Assembly: GCF_010682105.1 (NCBI RefSeq)
Contig: NZ_JAAGWH010000049.1
Location: forward strand, 62,001 to 126,000
Direction: 5' to 3'
DNA length: 64,000 nt
Source of the DNA: Modestobacter muralis
Lineage (GTDB): Bacteria; Actinomycetota; Actinomycetes; Mycobacteriales; Geodermatophilaceae
Part shown: positions 17,486 to 28,215 of the stretch, piece after piece
How the letters are laid out: every line of letters starts with the position of its first letter
Position numbering within the stretch: position 1 is the stretch's first letter
Position numbers and translations under genes: made by a program
The notes under the pieces: model-generated
The model's database searches: none
What the model was told of the DNA's origin: nothing
What the model saw: only the letters and a program-made list of their open reading frames with translations

Positions 17486-18250
17486 TCAGACGAGGGCACG
17501 GTCGGCCAGGAAGCGGACGAGCTCGGCGGGGTCACCGGTGCGCCCCGGGGTGCGGGCGGGCCCGGCGTCCGCGGTGACGACCCGGCTGGTCGCGGCGGCC
17601 AGGCCCACGGTCGCCGGGTCGATGCCCAGGTCGGCCAGCGTCAGCGTGGTCACCGACCGGTGCTGGGCGGCCCGGATCCCGGCGACGGTCCGCCGCCGCG
17701 GCGGGTCGGGCAGGACGTGGGTGGACACGACCGCCGGCAGCTCTGCCGCCAGCTCCCACCAGCCGTCCTCGGTCTGCCGCTCCCCGGTGACCGTCGTCCC
17801 GGTCACGGCGAGCGCGCGGAGGCCGGACAGGTGCGGCACCCCCAGCCGCTCGCCCAGCAGCGCCGCCATCACCCCGAGCCGCCCGTCGGAGGACGCCGCC
17901 CCGCAGAGCACCAGGTCGAACCCGACCCGGCGCAGCGCCGCGGCGAGGACGGCGCTGGTCTGCGGCGCGCAGGCACCGTGCAGCGCCGAGTCGACGACGT
18001 GCACCGCCTGGTCGGCGCCGGTCGCCAGCGCCTGGCGCAGCGCACCGGCGGCGCGCGGGGGGCCGACGGTCAGCGCGGTGACCGTGCCGCCGCCGGCCTC
18101 GCGCAGGGTCAGCGCCGCCTCGAGGGCGTGCAGGTCCAGCGGGCCGACGACGGCGTCGGCGTCGTCCCGGGCGACGGTGGCGTCGCCGCGGTCCAGCCTC
18201 CGGTCACCGGTCGGGTCGGGGACCTGCTTGACCAGCACGACGCTGTGCAC
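17486..18250 (-). CDS. etfB: Electron transfer flavoprotein beta subunit
   Basis: The 254-residue partner of EtfA; binds AMP and forms the electron-transfer dimer in the cytosol. It opens with VVLVKQVPD, continues with DLHALEAAL and TGADQAVHV, and ends without the FAD-binding part, all as expected for EtfB. GTG 18250 has AGGAGG six bases upstream. With the enoyl-CoA hydratase two genes upstream it points to fatty acid or branched-chain acyl-CoA oxidation. Confidence 0.95.
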   Translation of the reverse strand: MHSVVLVKQVPDPTGDRRLDRGDATVARDDADAVVGPLDLHALEAALTLREAGGGTVTALTVGPPRAAGALRQALATGADQAVHVVDSALHGACAPQTSAVLAAALRRVGFDLVLCGAASSDGRLGVMAALLGERLGVPHLSGLRALAVTGTTVTGERQTEDGWWELAAELPAVVSTHVLPDPPRRRTVAGIRAAQHRSVTTLTLADLGIDPATVGLAAATSRVVTADAGPARTPGRTGDPAELVRFLADRALV

Positions 18251-18319
18251 GGTCGTCCTCCTCGGACTGCTCGTCGGTCGGGGTTCCGACCCGAGGCTAC
18301 GCACGCGGAGCGACCTGGC

Positions 18320-19438
18320 TCACACTCCGTCGGCGACCCACTCCCCGGTACGGGCGAAGTGCTCGAGGACGGCGGTGTGCGGGGCGAGGTCCAACCCCTG
18401 GGCCGCCACCCAGCCGTCGTCGTAGTAGGTGCGGGCGTAGCGCTCGCCGCCGTCACAGAGCAGGGTCACCACGCTGCCGGTGCGCCCCGTCGCGACCATC
18501 TCGGCGACCAGCCGGAACGCGCCCCACAGGTTCGTGCCGGTCGAGGCGCCGGCCCGCCGCCCGGTCACCCGCTCCAGGTGCCGCATCGCGGCCAGCGAGG
18601 CCGCGTCGGGGACGCAGATCATCCGGTCGACGATCGTCGGCACGAACGAGGGCTCGACCCGGGGACGGCCGATGCCCTCGATCCGCGACCCGGAGCCGGT
18701 GGTGGCCGGGTCGGCGTCCCGCCAGCCGGGGAAGAAGGCCGAGGCCTCCGGGTCGACGACGGCCAGCCGGGTGGGCAGCCGGCGGTAGCGCACGTAGCGG
18801 CCGATGGTGGCGCTGGTGCCGCCGGTGCCGGCGCCCACGACGACCCACTCCGGCACCGGGTGCCGCTCGCGGCCCATCTGCTCGAAGACCGACTCGGCGA
18901 TGTTGTTGTTGCCCCGCCAGTCGGTGGCCCGCTCGGCGTTGGTGAACTGGTCGAGGTAGTGCCCGCCGGTGTCGGCGGCGATCCGGCGCGCCTCGTCGTA
19001 GACGGTGCCCGCGTCGCGCACCAGGTGGCACCGGCCGCCGTGGAACTCGATCAGCGCGATCTTCTCCGGGCTGGTCGTGGCCGGCATGACGGCGACGAAG
19101 GGCAGCCCGAGCATCCGGGCGAAGTACGCCTCGCTGACCGCGGTCGAGCCGCTGGAGGCCTCGACCACGGTGCTGCCCGCGTGCAGCTGACCCGAGCACA
19201 GCGCGTAGAGGAACAGCGAACGGGCCAGCCGGTGCTTGAGGCTGCCGGTCGGGTGGGTCGACTCGTCCTTGAGGTAGAGGTCGACGCCCCACTCGACGGG
19301 CAGCGGGTGCACCAGCAGGTGGGTGTCGGCCGACCGGTGCGCGTCGGCCTCCACCAGGGCCACCGCCTGCTCCACCCACGCCCGACCGCCGGGGTCGGAG
19401 CGGTCGACGTCGGAGGCGGTCACCCGGGCAGCAGTCAC
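18320..19438 (-). CDS. cds1: PLP-dependent cysteine synthase-fold enzyme, L-cysteine desulfhydrase (Cds1) type
   Basis: A 372-residue fold-type II PLP enzyme. It matches the actinobacterial Rv3684/Cds1 family closely in its N-terminal signature [13 protein letters not shown] and [18 protein letters not shown] (PLP lysine in SLKH), and in the phosphate-binding loop [13 protein letters not shown], the NNNIAES segment and [14 protein letters not shown]. In M. tuberculosis Cds1 degrades cysteine to pyruvate, ammonia and hydrogen sulfide; cystathionine beta-synthase or cysteine synthase activity is less likely because the flanking loops differ. The start is chosen as GTG 19438; GTG 19423 is an alternative. 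It lies next to iscS, so the locus handles cysteine sulfur in two ways. Confidence 0.85.
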   Translation of the reverse strand: MTAARVTASDVDRSDPGGRAWVEQAVALVEADAHRSADTHLLVHPLPVEWGVDLYLKDESTHPTGSLKHRLARSLFLYALCSGQLHAGSTVVEASSGSTAVSEAYFARMLGLPFVAVMPATTSPEKIALIEFHGGRCHLVRDAGTVYDEARRIAADTGGHYLDQFTNAERATDWRGNNNIAESVFEQMGRERHPVPEWVVVGAGTGGTSATIGRYVRYRRLPTRLAVVDPEASAFFPGWRDADPATTGSGSRIEGIGRPRVEPSFVPTIVDRMICVPDAASLAAMRHLERVTGRRAGASTGTNLWGAFRLVAEMVATGRTGSVVTLLCDGGERYARTYYDDGWVAAQGLDLAPHTAVLEHFARTGEWVADGV

Positions 19439-19461
19439 CGGGGCATGGTCCCCCAGCGGGG

Positions 19462-20247
19462 TCAGCGGCCGGTGAAGGTGGCCCGGCCAGGCCCCTCGGT
19501 GAGGAAGGACGCCATCCCGGTGCGCTGGTCCTGGGTGCCGAACAGCCCGGCGAACAGCCGCGCCTCCAGCGCCAGCCCGGTGTCCAGGTCGCCGTCCAGG
19601 CCCTCGTCGATGGCCCGCTTCGCCGCGGCCAGCGCCAGCGGCGGCCCGGTGGCGAGCTTCCGGGCCATCGCGACCGCGGTCGGGTAGACCTCGTCGTCGG
19701 GGACGACGGCGTCGGCCAGCCCCATCTCCAGCGCCTCGACCGCGCCGACCTGCCGGCCGGTGAACACCAGGTCCTTGGCCCGCGCCGGGCCGACCAGCCG
19801 GGTCAGCCGCTGGGTGCCCCCGGCGCCGGGGACGAGCCCCAGCAGGATCTCGGGCTGCCCCACCCTCGCCCCGGCGCCCAGCACCCGGAAGTCGGCGCAC
19901 AGCGCGAGTTCGTAGCCGCCGCCCAGCGCGTAGCCGGTGACCGCGGCGATCACCGGCTTGGGCAGCCGCGCCACGGTGGTGAAGGAGGTGGAGAGCTCCG
20001 CGCCCCACCCGGCCACCTGCTCGGCGTCCAGCTGCGCCATGGCGGCGATGTCGGCACCGGCGGCGAAGACCCGCTCGCCGCCGTAGAGGACGACGGCCCG
20101 CACGTCGGCGCGCTCCCCGGCCTCCTGCGCGGCCGCGCGCAGCTCCATGTGCAGCTGCTCGTCGATCGCGTTGACCTCGGGCCGGTCCAGCCGGATGGTG
20201 CCGACGCCGTCCGCGACCGACAGGGTGACGAACTCCGCAGCTGCCAT
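19462..20247 (-). CDS. Enoyl-CoA hydratase/isomerase family protein
   Basis: A 261-residue crotonase-fold enzyme hydrating 2-enoyl-CoA in beta-oxidation. The oxyanion-hole motif AGADIAAM, the first catalytic Glu in GGGYELAL and the second in [19 protein letters not shown] are all present. The C-terminal helix (TEGPGRATF) is standard. ATG 20247 is preferred over ATG 20256 because TAGGGT lies seven bases upstream and would make the transcript leaderless. In M. tuberculosis a homologue (echA17) lies in the same neighbourhood as the etf genes, which matches the arrangement here. Confidence 0.92.
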   Translation of the reverse strand: MAAAEFVTLSVADGVGTIRLDRPEVNAIDEQLHMELRAAAQEAGERADVRAVVLYGGERVFAAGADIAAMAQLDAEQVAGWGAELSTSFTTVARLPKPVIAAVTGYALGGGYELALCADFRVLGAGARVGQPEILLGLVPGAGGTQRLTRLVGPARAKDLVFTGRQVGAVEALEMGLADAVVPDDEVYPTAVAMARKLATGPPLALAAAKRAIDEGLDGDLDTGLALEARLFAGLFGTQDQRTGMASFLTEGPGRATFTGR

Positions 20248-20254
20248 GCCCTGC

Positions 20255-20260
20255 ACCCTA
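20255..20260 (-). promoter_or_regulatory. Leaderless-type -10 (TAGGGT) for the enoyl-CoA hydratase gene
   Basis: Minus-strand TAGGGT with seven nucleotides to ATG 20247; no Shine-Dalgarno sequence. It decides between two in-frame ATG codons. Confidence 0.5.
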
Positions 20261-20286
20261 GGACCCGGCGGGGAGGGCAGGCCCGC

Positions 20287-21954
20287 TCAGGGGGCGGTCG
20301 GTGCCGCTGCGCCGAACCGCTCGAGGCGCATGACCTCGCCGGCACCGCGCCGCGGCTCGAGCATCAGCCCGGGGGCGCCGCGCAGCTCCTCCAGCGCCTC
20401 TCCGGTCTCCTCGCACGCCTCCTCGGAGGGCACCCGGTAGCCGCGGCTGGTGACCAGCCAGACCGCGCCGTCCCCGGCCCGGGCCGAGACAGCCGCGGCC
20501 ACGGCCACCGGGTCGGCGGACTCGTTGCGCGGGGCGTAGTCGGTCCAGTCGACCCGGTCGGCCGGCCGCAGGTCGGGGTACACGACCAGGTCCAGTCCGG
20601 CCGGGGCGAGCCGGCTGACCGAGGGGCCCAGCTGGTCGGGGCAGAACACGACGGTGTCCCCGGGTGCTGCGGCCTGCAGCTGCTCGGCCACCTGGTCGGC
20701 CTGCGTCCGCGGGGTGCGGACCGCCGAGGCCGCCAGCCCCAGGCCGACGAGCACGCAGCCCACCAGCAGGACGGCGGCGGTGCGCCGGTCGGGCAGCGCC
20801 ACGAGGCCGACGGCGACCAGGGCGAGGAACGCGGGCAGCGCGACGCTGGTGTACCGGCCCGACACCGCGCTGGAGGTGAGCAGGCTGGCGACCCCGGCCA
20901 CGACGAGCGTGCCGAGGGACAGCGCGACCAGGACCCAGCGGCCGCGGTGCCGGGACAGCCCCAGCCGCGCGCCCCCGGCGAACGGCCGGGTGACCAGCGC
21001 GAGCACCGCCAGGACGACGAGGGTGAGGCCCAGGAGCTGGGGCAGCACGGCGACCCCGCCGCGCCAGGCGTCCAGCGCGGTGGTGATCGAGCCGAGACCG
21101 CCGACGGCGGCCCAGGGCGTGCCGGTGTGCGCCAGCTGGAAGCGCAGCGTGGGCACCCAGGGCAGGAAGAGCAGCACCGCGAGCACGAACCCGGCCAGCA
21201 CGCGCAGCGCCGCGGCCCGGTCCCAGCGCAGGCCGGCCAGGGCCACCAGCCCGGCGGCGGCCAGCAGGTAGACAGACCAGTAGTGGGTCAGCAGCAGCGC
21301 CCCCGCCGACAGCCCCACCGCGACGACCGGCAGCGGGCCGGGACGGCGCACCGCCCAGGTCACCGCCGCCGCCCCGAGCAGCGCCAGCAGCACGAGCAGG
21401 GAGTACATGCGGGTCTCGCTGGAGTAGCGGATGGCGAACGGCGAGCTCGCCAGCAGCAGGGTGAAGGCCAGCGCGACCCGGGGCCCACCGAGCCGGCGGC
21501 CGAGCACCCAGGCCACCGGCAGCGCCAGGACCCCGAACACGCCGGACAGCGCGCGGACCGCGACGGCGCCGTCGCCGAACACCCCGATCCACACGTGCAG
21601 CAGCAGGTAGTACAGCGGCGGGGAGCCGTCCTGGCGCAGCCCGGTGAACAGCCCGTCCAGGTCGGACCGGGCGATGGCCACGCTCTGCGCCTCGTCCAGC
21701 CACAGGGCCGCGGGCGAGAGGAAGCGCAGCACCGTCCCGGCCAGCACGGCCAGGACGGCGGCGACCAGCACGCCCCGGCCACCCTCCAGCGGTCCGTGCG
21801 ACGTCGCGGCGTCCGGCTCCCGGTCCGGCGCGGTCGCCCCGCGCTCCGGGGCGCTCGGCCCCGGGCCGCGGCCGGCCTCGGACACCGCGGTGGGACCGGC
21901 CGGGCCGGCGCCGGTCACGGCGACGTCCCGACGGGCGCTCGACGACTCGGACAG
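20287..21954 (-). CDS. Polytopic membrane glycosyltransferase (PMT/ArnT-like)
   Basis: A protein of about 555 residues with roughly ten hydrophobic helices and a soluble C-terminal domain of about 120 residues. The N-terminal LRFLSPAALWLDEAQSVAIA segment has the acidic pair in the first periplasmic loop typical of GT-C enzymes that use polyprenyl-phosphate sugars (GT39/GT83), and DGSPPLYYLLLHVW and RYSSETRMYSLL are typical for the family. The acceptor is unknown. The start is uncertain: CTG 21954 has a good GGAGG four bases upstream, GTG 21918 is inside, and GTG 22077 overlaps the previous stop by one base. It shares an operon with a second polytopic protein and an ABC ATPase. Confidence 0.8.
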   Translation of the reverse strand: MSESSSARRDVAVTGAGPAGPTAVSEAGRGPGPSAPERGATAPDREPDAATSHGPLEGGRGVLVAAVLAVLAGTVLRFLSPAALWLDEAQSVAIARSDLDGLFTGLRQDGSPPLYYLLLHVWIGVFGDGAVAVRALSGVFGVLALPVAWVLGRRLGGPRVALAFTLLLASSPFAIRYSSETRMYSLLVLLALLGAAAVTWAVRRPGPLPVVAVGLSAGALLLTHYWSVYLLAAAGLVALAGLRWDRAAALRVLAGFVLAVLLFLPWVPTLRFQLAHTGTPWAAVGGLGSITTALDAWRGGVAVLPQLLGLTLVVLAVLALVTRPFAGGARLGLSRHRGRWVLVALSLGTLVVAGVASLLTSSAVSGRYTSVALPAFLALVAVGLVALPDRRTAAVLLVGCVLVGLGLAASAVRTPRTQADQVAEQLQAAAPGDTVVFCPDQLGPSVSRLAPAGLDLVVYPDLRPADRVDWTDYAPRNESADPVAVAAAVSARAGDGAVWLVTSRGYRVPSEEACEETGEALEELRGAPGLMLEPRRGAGEVMRLERFGAAAPTAP

Positions 21955-22076
21955 GGTTCCTCCAGGGGACGTGCCGGCCCCGGGGGCGGGGCGGGCGGTG
22001 GGGCGGCCCGGACCACGCGGTCCGGAGCGGGCAGCGGACCGGCCGGTCCGACCACGAGCAGTGTGCCGCGCGGGCA

Positions 22077-23795
22077 CTAACCGACCGCGGTGTCGCGCAG
22101 CCGCCACACCGACGCGTACCCCGACGGTCCGGAGACGGCCACTTCCTCGTAACCGGCCCGCAGGTCCTCGAGCACGCGCGACGTCCGGTCGTCCGATCGT
22201 ACCCAGTCCGCAGCCCGGTCCAGCCCGACCACCACGACGTGGTCGAGGTCCCGGCCGGCCGCGGGCAGGTCGACGGTGGGCGGCACCCGCTCGATCCCCT
22301 CACGCTCGGGGTCGATCGCCGCGCGGATGCCCGGTGAGTCGGTGAAGCGCACCTGGAAGTAGGGGAAGGCCGCCTCGTAGTGGCCGACGTCGACCGCGCC
22401 GGCCTCGATGGCCAGCCGGCTGGAGACGTGCCGCAGCGGGTCGGGCTCGCGCTGCAACGGGGCCAGCGCCGCCTCGTGCCCGTCGAACCGGAGCACCAGG
22501 AAGGTCGACCCGGCCGGGATGTCGGCGGCCACCGACAGCAGCTCGTCGGCGGCGCGCTCGTCCTGCAGCTGGGTGGGCAGCCGCACGAGCGCGGCGGCCG
22601 TCGCGGCCAGCACCAGCAGCCCGGCCACCAGCCGGTGCGTCGTCGTCCGGGAAGGCAGGCGGGTGGCGCAGAACAGCAGCAGCACCAGCGGTGGGAACCA
22701 CGCCAGCCGGTCGGGCAGGAAGCCGTACTCCTGCCCCAGCCGGGACGGCACCACCAGCACCGCCAGCGCGGCCAGCACCGTGGCCAGCCCCAGCACGGTG
22801 CGGTCGGACCGGGCGAGCGCGGCGTCGGTGGCGCCGCCGTCCGCGGGCGCACCGCCCCGCCGCACGGCGACGACGAGGAGCGCCAGCAGCGTGCCGGCGA
22901 CCAGCAGCGCCGACGGCAGCTCCCACCAGCTGCCCACGACCAGCGGCCGGTACATCGACAGCAGCCAGCCGACCCGCACCAGCGACGGCCCGCCGACGAC
23001 CTCGCCGTGCTCACCGCCCCCGGTGAGCACGTACCAGCCGGTGAGCAGCAGGGTCGGGGCGACCGCCAGCGCCGGCCCGGCCACGTGCCGGCGCAGTGCC
23101 GGGCCCCAGCCTGCCGCACCCCGGCTGGCCAGCAGCCGGCCCACCGCCAGCGCGCCGACCACGCCGACCGCGGCGACCTCGGGCATCAGGTGCGCCGACC
23201 AGGTGAGCAGCAGGAGCAGCGCCAGCACGACGGTGCGCGCCGCCGTCCACCCCTCGCGCGCCCGCAGTGCCACGCCCATCGCCACCAGCGACAGGGCCAC
23301 GCCCCAGACGAAGTTGTAGAAGCCGTAGGCGACCAGGTGGCTGCCGGCGAACGGCAGCGCGGCCACGGCCAGCCAGCCGGCCCGCCGGTCCACCCCGCGC
23401 AGTGCGTACCGGAGGCCGCCGGCCAGCGCGAGCACGAAGCCGGCGACCACCGCCTTCTCCGCCCAGTCCGGGCCCAGCAGCGGCAGCAGTGCGGCGAGCA
23501 TGCCGGTGGTGAGCAGGTTGGGCACCGGGCTCAGGTCGACCAGGTAGTTCTCCCGCAGCGCGTCGCCGACCACGCCGGGGTCGCCGTGGTGCAGCAGCAC
23601 CCACGCGCTGTCGACGTGGGCCGGCCCGTCCTGGGTGAGCACGTGGCCGAGCAGCAGCAGCGGCGCCAGCTGGACGGCCAGGCCGACGACGAGCAGGACG
23701 GTGGCCCAGCCGGGCGTGCGCGAGCGCCGTCCCGGTGCCGCCGTGGACCCGACCGGGTCAGGCAGCGCGCCGGGCGCTGTAGCGGCCGCGCTCAC
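22077..23795 (-). CDS. Polytopic membrane protein, probable glycosyltransferase-like
   Basis: 572 residues with about ten transmembrane helices and a soluble C-terminal part (residues about 430-572) with YFQVRFTDSPGIR and SGYASVWRL. The early LTQDGPAHVDSAWVL stretch, an acidic loop just after the first helix, recalls GT-C glycosyltransferases, but no certain catalytic motif can be named, so the function is open. GTG 23795 has GGAGG six bases upstream and lies inside the 3' end of the ABC ATPase gene (38-bp overlap), which shows coupling. Followed by a second GT-C-like gene. Confidence 0.7.
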   Translation of the reverse strand: MSAAATAPGALPDPVGSTAAPGRRSRTPGWATVLLVVGLAVQLAPLLLLGHVLTQDGPAHVDSAWVLLHHGDPGVVGDALRENYLVDLSPVPNLLTTGMLAALLPLLGPDWAEKAVVAGFVLALAGGLRYALRGVDRRAGWLAVAALPFAGSHLVAYGFYNFVWGVALSLVAMGVALRAREGWTAARTVVLALLLLLTWSAHLMPEVAAVGVVGALAVGRLLASRGAAGWGPALRRHVAGPALAVAPTLLLTGWYVLTGGGEHGEVVGGPSLVRVGWLLSMYRPLVVGSWWELPSALLVAGTLLALLVVAVRRGGAPADGGATDAALARSDRTVLGLATVLAALAVLVVPSRLGQEYGFLPDRLAWFPPLVLLLFCATRLPSRTTTHRLVAGLLVLAATAAALVRLPTQLQDERAADELLSVAADIPAGSTFLVLRFDGHEAALAPLQREPDPLRHVSSRLAIEAGAVDVGHYEAAFPYFQVRFTDSPGIRAAIDPEREGIERVPPTVDLPAAGRDLDHVVVVGLDRAADWVRSDDRTSRVLEDLRAGYEEVAVSGPSGYASVWRLRDTAVG

Positions 23796-24558
23796 GCTGG
23801 ACCTCCAGTCGGATGCCGAACGCGTCGGAGAGCAGCGGCGCGGTCAGCACCTCCTCGATCGGGCCGGCCGAGACCACCTCGCCCCCCCGCAGCAGCAGGC
23901 CGTGGGTGTAGCCCGGCGGGATCTCCTCCACATGGTGGGTCACCAGCACCTGGGCCGGGGCGTAGGAGTCCCGCGCCAGGTCCGACAGCCGGGCCACGAG
24001 GTCCTCCCGGCCGCCCAGGTCCAGCCCGGCGCCGGGCTCGTCGAGCAGCAGCAGCTCCGGGTCGGTCATCAGCGCGCGGGCGATCTGGGTGCGCTTGCGC
24101 TCACCCTCGGACAGCGTGCCGAAGGGCCGGTGCGCCATCCGGGCCACGCCCCACTGCTGCATCAGCAGCGCGGCACGGGTCAGGTCGTGCACGTCGTAGT
24201 GCTCCCGCCAGCGGCCGACGACGGCGTACCCGGCGCTGACCACGACGTCCCCGACCCGCTCGGCGGGGTCGATCCGCTGGGCCAGCGCCGCGCTGGTCAG
24301 CCCGATCCGCGGCCGGAGCTCGAAGACGTCGACCGCGCCCAGGGTCTCCCCGAGGATCGACACCTCCCCGGCGCTGGGGTGCAGCTGCGCGCCGACCAGC
24401 TGCAGCAGCGTGGTCTTCCCCGCCCCGTTGGGGCCCAGCAGGACCCACCGCTCGTCGGGCCGGACGGTCCAGTCGACCCCGCGCAACAGGTGCGCTGTGC
24501 CTCGGACGACGTCCACGCCCCGGACCTCGACGACCGGTTGTGTCCACACGCCGCCCAT
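23758..24558 (-). CDS. Stand-alone ABC transporter-type ATPase (YlmA/Rv3041c-like)
   Basis: A 266-residue ATP-binding cassette protein: Walker A GPNGAGKTT, signature LSEGERKR, Walker B LLLLDEPGAGLD and switch His in VTHHVEE are intact. No permease or binding protein is nearby, and the LSEGERKR signature and VEEIPPGYTHGLLL tail fit the YlmA/ModF-like group whose members are often orphan. It may work with the overlapping polytopic gene downstream, but this is guesswork. ATG 24558 has GGGAGG eight bases upstream. Divergent from glgX. Confidence 0.88.
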   Translation of the reverse strand: MGGVWTQPVVEVRGVDVVRGTAHLLRGVDWTVRPDERWVLLGPNGAGKTTLLQLVGAQLHPSAGEVSILGETLGAVDVFELRPRIGLTSAALAQRIDPAERVGDVVVSAGYAVVGRWREHYDVHDLTRAALLMQQWGVARMAHRPFGTLSEGERKRTQIARALMTDPELLLLDEPGAGLDLGGREDLVARLSDLARDSYAPAQVLVTHHVEEIPPGYTHGLLLRGGEVVSAGPIEEVLTAPLLSDAFGIRLEVQRERGRYSARRAA

Positions 24559-24611
24559 CCAACCAACCTCCCGGGTGTTCCGGGCGCCCGGTCCGGGGCG
24601 AGTCGGGCACC

Positions 24612-26780
<2,169 letters not shown>

Positions 26781-26797
26781 GCCGCCGGGACAGCACG

Positions 26798-26830
26798 GCG
26801 CCCCCGTTCCCAGAACGGGAACGGGGGCGC
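26798..26830 (+). terminator. Rho-independent-type hairpin after glgX
   Basis: Perfect 14-bp inverted repeat, 26798-26811 with 26817-26830, loop AGAAC, 17 bp after the glgX stop. No strong T-run follows, as is usual for high-GC actinobacterial terminators. Confidence 0.85.
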
Positions 26831-26970
26831 GTCACGTCGTGATCAGGTGACCCCGGGGGATCGTGAGGAGTGGGGCCCGGAGGGTCCCGCGACCGAGCGA
26901 CTCAGCGGCTCAGCTCAGCCGGGGAGGGCACCTGGCCGCGCTGCGGCCCGTCAGGGTCGCCGTGTGATCG

Positions 26971-27933
26971 TCACTCCGGCGTCTGCTCGAAGGTGATGAC
27001 GGTCCAGCCGAGCAGCAGCCGGTCGCCGTCGGTGAGCGGGTGCGGCACGCCCGGCTCGAGTTGGGTCCACTCGGTGGCCTCCGGGCCGGCGACGTGGGTG
27101 CCGTTGAGCGAGCCCAGGTCGGTCAGGGAGACCTCGCGGCCGGACCGCTGGATGGCGGCGTGGGCGGAGGAGAGCACGTTCTGGGTGTCGGCGATCGGGA
27201 CCGGGCGGGCGTTGCCGCTGGTCACCAGGTCGTGGCCGTCGGGACGGCGGCCCAGCACGAGGTCCTCGTCGACGGTGACGACCATGCCGTCGTCGAAGCG
27301 CAGCACCGGCGCGGCCGGCGGCTCGGGGCGCCAGAACGCCGTCTGCTCGCCACCGGGCGCCTGGCTGGGGATGCGGCTGGAGCTGCCGAACCCGGCGTCG
27401 GAGCCGGCGGTGAAGGACTCGCCGCTGGGCAGCGGGCCGGCCGGCGGCGCGACGACCGCGGACGAGGCGGCCGCAGCGAGCTGGAGCAGCGCGCCGGAGC
27501 CGGGCACGGTGCCCTCGACCAGGTCGAGGGCGACGCCCGGCGGCATGGCGGCGGCGGGCTGGCCGGGGCCGACGTAGAGGGTCTGGCCGAGGGAGAAGCC
27601 GGCGGCGAGGGTGCAGCCGTCGACCGAGGAGCCGGAGACCGGGACCCCGTCCACGGCCGGCTGGCCCTTGCCCGACCACAGTGCGACACCGGCGCCGGTG
27701 CCACCGGAGGTGTCGGCGAGCACCAGGGCGAAGGACGCCGGGCCGTCGGCGAGCCGGGACACCTGCCCGGCGACGGCGGCCAGCACCCGGTCGGCGCCGG
27801 GACCGGCCACCCCCAGGCAGGCGTGCAGGGCGGCGACCAGCGCCGGCGACCCCGGGGCGTCGACCCACAGCAGGCCACCGCCACGACGGGCGACGACAGA
27901 GTCTCCGGGGAGCACCTCACAGCGGTCGGGCAT
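26971..27933 (-). CDS. FHA-domain protein
   Basis: 320 residues. The last about 110 residues form a forkhead-associated domain that binds phosphothreonine peptides: LVLGRRPD, SSAHAAIQ, LTDLGSLNGTHV. The N-terminal 150 residues are a conserved-looking domain of unknown function (MPDRCEVLPGDSVVARRGG, ALVLADTSGGTGAGV); a flexible linker lies between. In actinobacteria FHA proteins read out Ser/Thr kinases of the PknA/B type. No kinase is in the window. It faces glgX and is downstream of glgP with a 280-bp gap, so a link to glucan metabolism is only by proximity. ATG 27933 is seven bases after TAGGCT, a leaderless-type -10. Confidence 0.82.
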   Translation of the reverse strand: MPDRCEVLPGDSVVARRGGGLLWVDAPGSPALVAALHACLGVAGPGADRVLAAVAGQVSRLADGPASFALVLADTSGGTGAGVALWSGKGQPAVDGVPVSGSSVDGCTLAAGFSLGQTLYVGPGQPAAAMPPGVALDLVEGTVPGSGALLQLAAAASSAVVAPPAGPLPSGESFTAGSDAGFGSSSRIPSQAPGGEQTAFWRPEPPAAPVLRFDDGMVVTVDEDLVLGRRPDGHDLVTSGNARPVPIADTQNVLSSAHAAIQRSGREVSLTDLGSLNGTHVAGPEATEWTQLEPGVPHPLTDGDRLLLGWTVITFEQTPE

Positions 27934-27940
27934 GACGGCC

Positions 27941-27946
27941 AGCCTA
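27941..27946 (-). promoter_or_regulatory. Leaderless-type -10 (TAGGCT) for the FHA gene
   Basis: Minus-strand TAGGCT, seven nucleotides to ATG 27933, no ribosome site between. The rest of the 27934-28215 gap has no gene; an imperfect hairpin near 28155-28215 could terminate glgP. Confidence 0.5.
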
Positions 27947-28215
27947 ATGAGCACCGACCCGATCCCGCGCCCGCGCGGCGGCGTGCCACGCCGGTACCTG
28001 TGCCACTCGCGCACCGCGGGTACCGACGGTCACACCTGTCACAGCAGAAACGGCACGGTGTGCTGTCGGACCAGCACACTTGGTCACCAACCGACCGATC
28101 CGTCCACCCGACCCCCTCGCGGGGCTCGGCCACGATTCGAAGGACCTCGAAGGTCAGGCCCCTCGCAGGAGCCCGCCGCGAGCGTGCGAGCGGTGGGGGG
28201 CGAAGGGGTCCTTCC

